Assembly: GCF_021811875.1 (NCBI RefSeq)
Contig: NZ_JAJBJD010000035.1
Span: 1 to 8,495 of the forward strand
DNA from: Candidatus Bandiella numerosa
GTDB lineage: Bacteria > Pseudomonadota > Alphaproteobacteria > Rickettsiales > Midichloriaceae
DNA: 8,495 nucleotides
Reading direction: 5' to 3'
Positions 6,844 to 8,495 of this stretch are shown in pieces. Both the position numbers and the translations under genes were made by a program. Numbering within the stretch: position 1 is the first letter of the stretch; each line of letters opens with the position of its first letter. The notes beneath the pieces were generated by a model. The model was not told the DNA's origin. It was given only the letters and a program-made list of their open reading frames with translations, and did not search any database.

Positions 6844-7588
6844 TAATTTTAGTGTTAAGCTTTTTATAGTGTTTGTGGTGTTTTTAATAACGTTGATGAA
6901 TGTTGAGGGAAGAGAGCCAATTAATGATGAAGATTATAGTTTAGAAGATGATTATTATGATCAAAGCTATAATTTTAAAGTACATGATCCATATGAAAAT
7001 TTTAATCGAAAAGTATATAATTTTAACAAGATAGTGGATAAATATATTATTAGGCCTCCTGCAGCCATGTATAATGTAATTGTCCCTAATCCTGCCAAGA
7101 AAGGAGTTAATTCGTTTATTAGCAATCTTAGGGAACCCTTGAATGTTATATATGGTGTAATTCAACTTAAACCTAATGAATCGTTTAATTCATTTTTTAG
7201 ATTTTTTATTAATAGTACCTTTGGTATTTTGGGGATTTTTGATGTGGCAAAATTAATGGGTTTGAAAAAAAGCAATAACTCTTTTGGTGATGTTCTCAAA
7301 TATTATGGTGCTAAACAAGGGCCGTACCTAATATTACCTATTCTTGGACCATCTGACTTAAGAGATGGATTTGGTAAAGTGATTGATATTGGGGGAGATC
7401 CGATAAATTTTGTAAAATTTAAAAATGATAAGAAATTTCTTAGAGTTTATTACGGGACCAGTCTAATAGTGGCTAGGGAAAAATTTATAGGCACAGACAA
7501 AACTTTGTCTGAAATATCACTCGATGAGTATGCTGCATTACGAAATTTTTATTATCAAAAATTAAATGGAGAAAATAATTATGAATAA
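6827..7588 (+). CDS. mlaA: MlaA/VacJ family outer-membrane phospholipid-trafficking protein
   Basis: MlaA forms a doughnut in the inner leaflet of the outer membrane that removes misplaced phospholipid from the outer leaflet and passes it to periplasmic MlaC. The 253-residue product carries the family signature DPYENFNRKVYNFNKIVDKY (54-73), then IRPPAAMYN, NPAKKGVNSFISNLREPLNV (88-107), the FFRFFINSTFGILGIFDVA segment (123-141), and FGDVLKYYGAKQGPYLILPILGPSDLRD (153-180). The N-terminus has a signal-peptide-like hydrophobic core (12-25) but no lipobox; the whole protein lacks cysteine, whereas E. coli MlaA is a lipoprotein. An acidic, Tyr-rich stretch (34-49) precedes the domain. The ATG at 6827 lies inside the preceding gene (17-nt overlap) with no clear Shine-Dalgarno, suggesting translational coupling. 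The next in-frame ATG (6896) would lose the signal segment. Confidence 0.9.
   Translation: MNILANNFSVKLFIVFVVFLITLMNVEGREPINDEDYSLEDDYYDQSYNFKVHDPYENFNRKVYNFNKIVDKYIIRPPAAMYNVIVPNPAKKGVNSFISNLREPLNVIYGVIQLKPNESFNSFFRFFINSTFGILGIFDVAKLMGLKKSNNSFGDVLKYYGAKQGPYLILPILGPSDLRDGFGKVIDIGGDPINFVKFKNDKKFLRVYYGTSLIVAREKFIGTDKTLSEISLDEYAALRNFYYQKLNGENNYE
7568..7571 (+). promoter_or_regulatory. Ribosome binding site deciding the mlaC start
   Basis: GGAG lies nine bases before the ATG at 7581. The other candidate start, ATG 7566, overlaps this site and has none of its own. Start 7581 also gives a cleaner signal peptide (MNNIIKLTKR then a hydrophobic core). Confidence 0.65.
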
Positions 7589-8192
7589 TATCATTAAATT
7601 AACAAAAAGAGTTTTTATATCATTTGCTTTAGTTGTGATGATTTATACTTTATCAATTGCTGAAGAAAAACAAAAATTGATAGGGTTTGTTAATGATACC
7701 GCTAAACAAGTGATTTCAGTTATTGAATCTACAAGCGCTGATTCACAAAAAGAACAAGAACTTCGGGATATTTTTTGTAATTCAGTAGATATAGATTGGA
7801 TGGCAAGGTTTGCTTTGGGTAAATATTATAAAGAAATTAATCAGCAACAATTAAATGAATACCTGGTTGCATATAAAAATTTTCTGATTAATACCTATGT
7901 ATCAAAATTTTCTGAGTATAATGGAGTAAATTTTGATATAGAGTCAGTAAAATATATTTCTAGCTCTCAGTATATTGTTAGTACAAAGATACTTAACAAA
8001 AAATATACTTCAAAATACATAAGTGTGGCGTATAGAATTAAGATGATAAATAATCATTTTTTAATTAGAGATATAATAGCAGAGGATATAAGTTTAATTT
8101 TAGGTCAAAGAGCAGACTTTAATTCTATTATCTCAAAAGAAGGTATTCAAGCATTAATCGAAAAATTGGGAGAAAAATTAAATAGGGAATAG
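7581..8192 (+). CDS. mlaC: MlaC/Ttg2D family periplasmic phospholipid-binding protein
   Basis: MlaC shuttles phospholipid across the periplasm between MlaA and the inner-membrane MlaFEDB ABC transporter. The 203-residue product (E. coli: 211) starts with a signal peptide (about 1-27; MNNIIKLTKR, FISFALVVMIYTLSIA). The Tol_Tol_Ttg2 domain follows: DIDWMARFALGKYYKEINQQQ (70-90) matches the family's 'v....a..vLG.yyk.a...q' region, LNEYLVAYKNFLINTYVSKF (91-110) the next helix, and LIRDIIAEDISLILGQRADFNSII with EGIQALIEKL (161-196) the conserved C-terminal part. Its start overlaps the mlaA stop by 8 nt, so the two are translationally coupled and act in one pathway. Genes for MlaD, MlaE and MlaF are not in the window and must be elsewhere if the system works. 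A start at 7566 would add five residues but lacks a ribosome binding site. Confidence 0.88.
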   Translation: MNNIIKLTKRVFISFALVVMIYTLSIAEEKQKLIGFVNDTAKQVISVIESTSADSQKEQELRDIFCNSVDIDWMARFALGKYYKEINQQQLNEYLVAYKNFLINTYVSKFSEYNGVNFDIESVKYISSSQYIVSTKILNKKYTSKYISVAYRIKMINNHFLIRDIIAEDISLILGQRADFNSIISKEGIQALIEKLGEKLNRE

Positions 8193-8329
8193 AGTGCCTC
8201 AAGTTGAATAAATTTTAGCGCTATATTGGAAATAGAAATCATTTAAAAATACCTTTACTTATAGTTGCGTTAGAAGGCACCGTCAAGTTAATGGAAATAT
8301 GGCCGCAACACAACCCTGACCCTTAAATT

Positions 8330-8493
8330 TTAGGCAGCAGCTATCTCTTGGATAGCTTCATCCCAAATGGAAGCATAAATATTAGATAGCGTTAAGCAAC
8401 TTTTAGAATCAACTCATTGTCAATATTTGCTTCATAAAGATTCCACTCATTAGAGGACATAGTCGCTTTAATCTGCAAAACATTGTGAGCATT
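8330..8493 (-). pseudogene. Possible C-terminal remnant of an unrecognised, frameshifted minus-strand gene
   Basis: Entering from the window edge, one minus-strand frame reads NAHNVLQIKATMSSNEWNLY and ends ELILKVA at the stop 8392-8394. An overlapping frame continues with LTLSNIYASIWDEAIQEIAAA to a stop at 8330-8332. Both look protein-like (balanced charged and hydrophobic residues, few low-complexity runs), and joining them near the CTAAAAG run at about 8403-8409 would give one continuous C-terminus of about 55 residues. That would mean a one-base indel, or IS-style frameshifting. I recognise no family. The stretch could instead contain a very short unrelated open frame from the ATG at 8460, or be noncoding. 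Confidence 0.3.
8339..8357. repeat. Small perfect hairpin
   Basis: AGCTATC and GATAGCT form a 7-bp stem around the 5-base loop TCTTG. No U-tract follows directly on either strand, so it is not a typical intrinsic terminator. On the minus strand it falls within the possible reading-frame remnant just before its stop. Confidence 0.4.
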
Positions 8494-8495
8494 CT

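Larger units (their letters stand above)
8193..8495. other. Gene-poor right end with fragmentary minus-strand reading frames
   Basis: No intact gene is visible in the last 303 bases. This stretch is less A/T-extreme than the rest, with patches such as GGCACCGTCAAG (8277-8288) and GGCCGCAACACAACC (8311 onward region), suggesting a different origin. On the minus strand one frame enters from the edge at 8493 and stops at 8392-8394; a second frame is open from 8413 to a stop at 8330-8332. No convincing terminator for the mlaC operon was found. A small hairpin sits at 8339-8357. A decayed or edge-cut mobile element is plausible but unproven. Confidence 0.4.

Noticed and set aside
6941..7165. Minus-strand open frame inside mlaA
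   Set aside because: Antisense to the conserved MlaA signature; ends in a low-complexity Ile run.
8221..8235. CTATATTGGAAATAG as a terminator for the mlaC operon
   Set aside because: The stem is mismatched, A/T-only apart from one pair, and no T-run follows.
8194..8280. GTGCCT at 8194-8199 and AGGCAC at 8275-8280 as terminal inverted repeats
   Set aside because: Only six bases match and similarity stops on both sides; expected by chance in a window this size.
8199..8289. Direct repeat TCAAGTT at 8199-8205 and 8283-8289 as a target-site duplication
   Set aside because: Seven A/T-leaning bases with no recognisable element between the copies; likely coincidence.
8219..8326. Plus-strand frame ending in VKLMEIWPQHNPDP after mlaC
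   Set aside because: It is open for only about 35 codons, has no start codon at its beginning and no ribosome binding site. The ATG near its end would give about ten residues.

Overview
This window looks like chromosomal DNA from an obligately intracellular alphaproteobacterium, most likely of the order Rickettsiales and probably a lineage that still makes lipopolysaccharide. The DNA is very AT-rich throughout, with many A and T homopolymers. Lys, Asn, Ile and Phe are strongly over-used in the proteins. TGG serves as Trp and the reading frames close normally at TAA/TAG/TGA, so the code is standard. The lineage is inferred from composition and gene content; no marker was compared.

Layout. Positions 1-140 hold the N-terminal part of an IS6-family transposase on the minus strand, cut by the window edge. 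Then come surA (204-1172) and lptD (1181-3373), both minus, transcribed lptD to surA with 8 bp between them. A 94-bp divergent intergenic region separates them from rsmA/ksgA (3468-4286, plus). After rsmA lies a broken nfeD-like gene (4309-4777) with two visible lesions, a T9-tract frameshift and an in-frame TAG. A tightly packed plus-strand run follows: an SPFH/paraslipin gene (qmcA-like, 4827-5771), a TPR-methyltransferase gene of unknown target (5785-6843), mlaA/vacJ (6827-7588, overlapping by 17 nt) and mlaC (7581-8192, overlapping by 8 nt). The last 300 bases hold no intact gene. They contain two short minus-strand open stretches in different frames that look like debris of a broken or edge-cut gene.

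How the genes fit together. Most of the block serves the cell envelope. LptD is the outer-membrane translocon that inserts LPS, and SurA is the periplasmic chaperone that in model bacteria helps fold outer-membrane proteins including LptD. MlaA and MlaC are the outer-membrane and periplasmic parts of the Mla phospholipid-trafficking route that maintains outer-membrane asymmetry. The SPFH protein and its usual partner NfeD belong to membrane-microdomain or protein quality-control systems, but the partner here is decayed. RsmA is the housekeeping 16S rRNA dimethyltransferase. The neighbourhood lptD-surA-pdxA-rsmA known from enterobacteria is partly kept, but rsmA is divergent and pdxA is absent.

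I see no CRISPR array, tRNA, rRNA, phage module or clearly new system. The items most worth a second look are the nfeD decay beside an intact SPFH gene, the uncharacterised TPR-methyltransferase inside the envelope operon, and an MlaA homologue with no cysteine at all and hence no lipobox.
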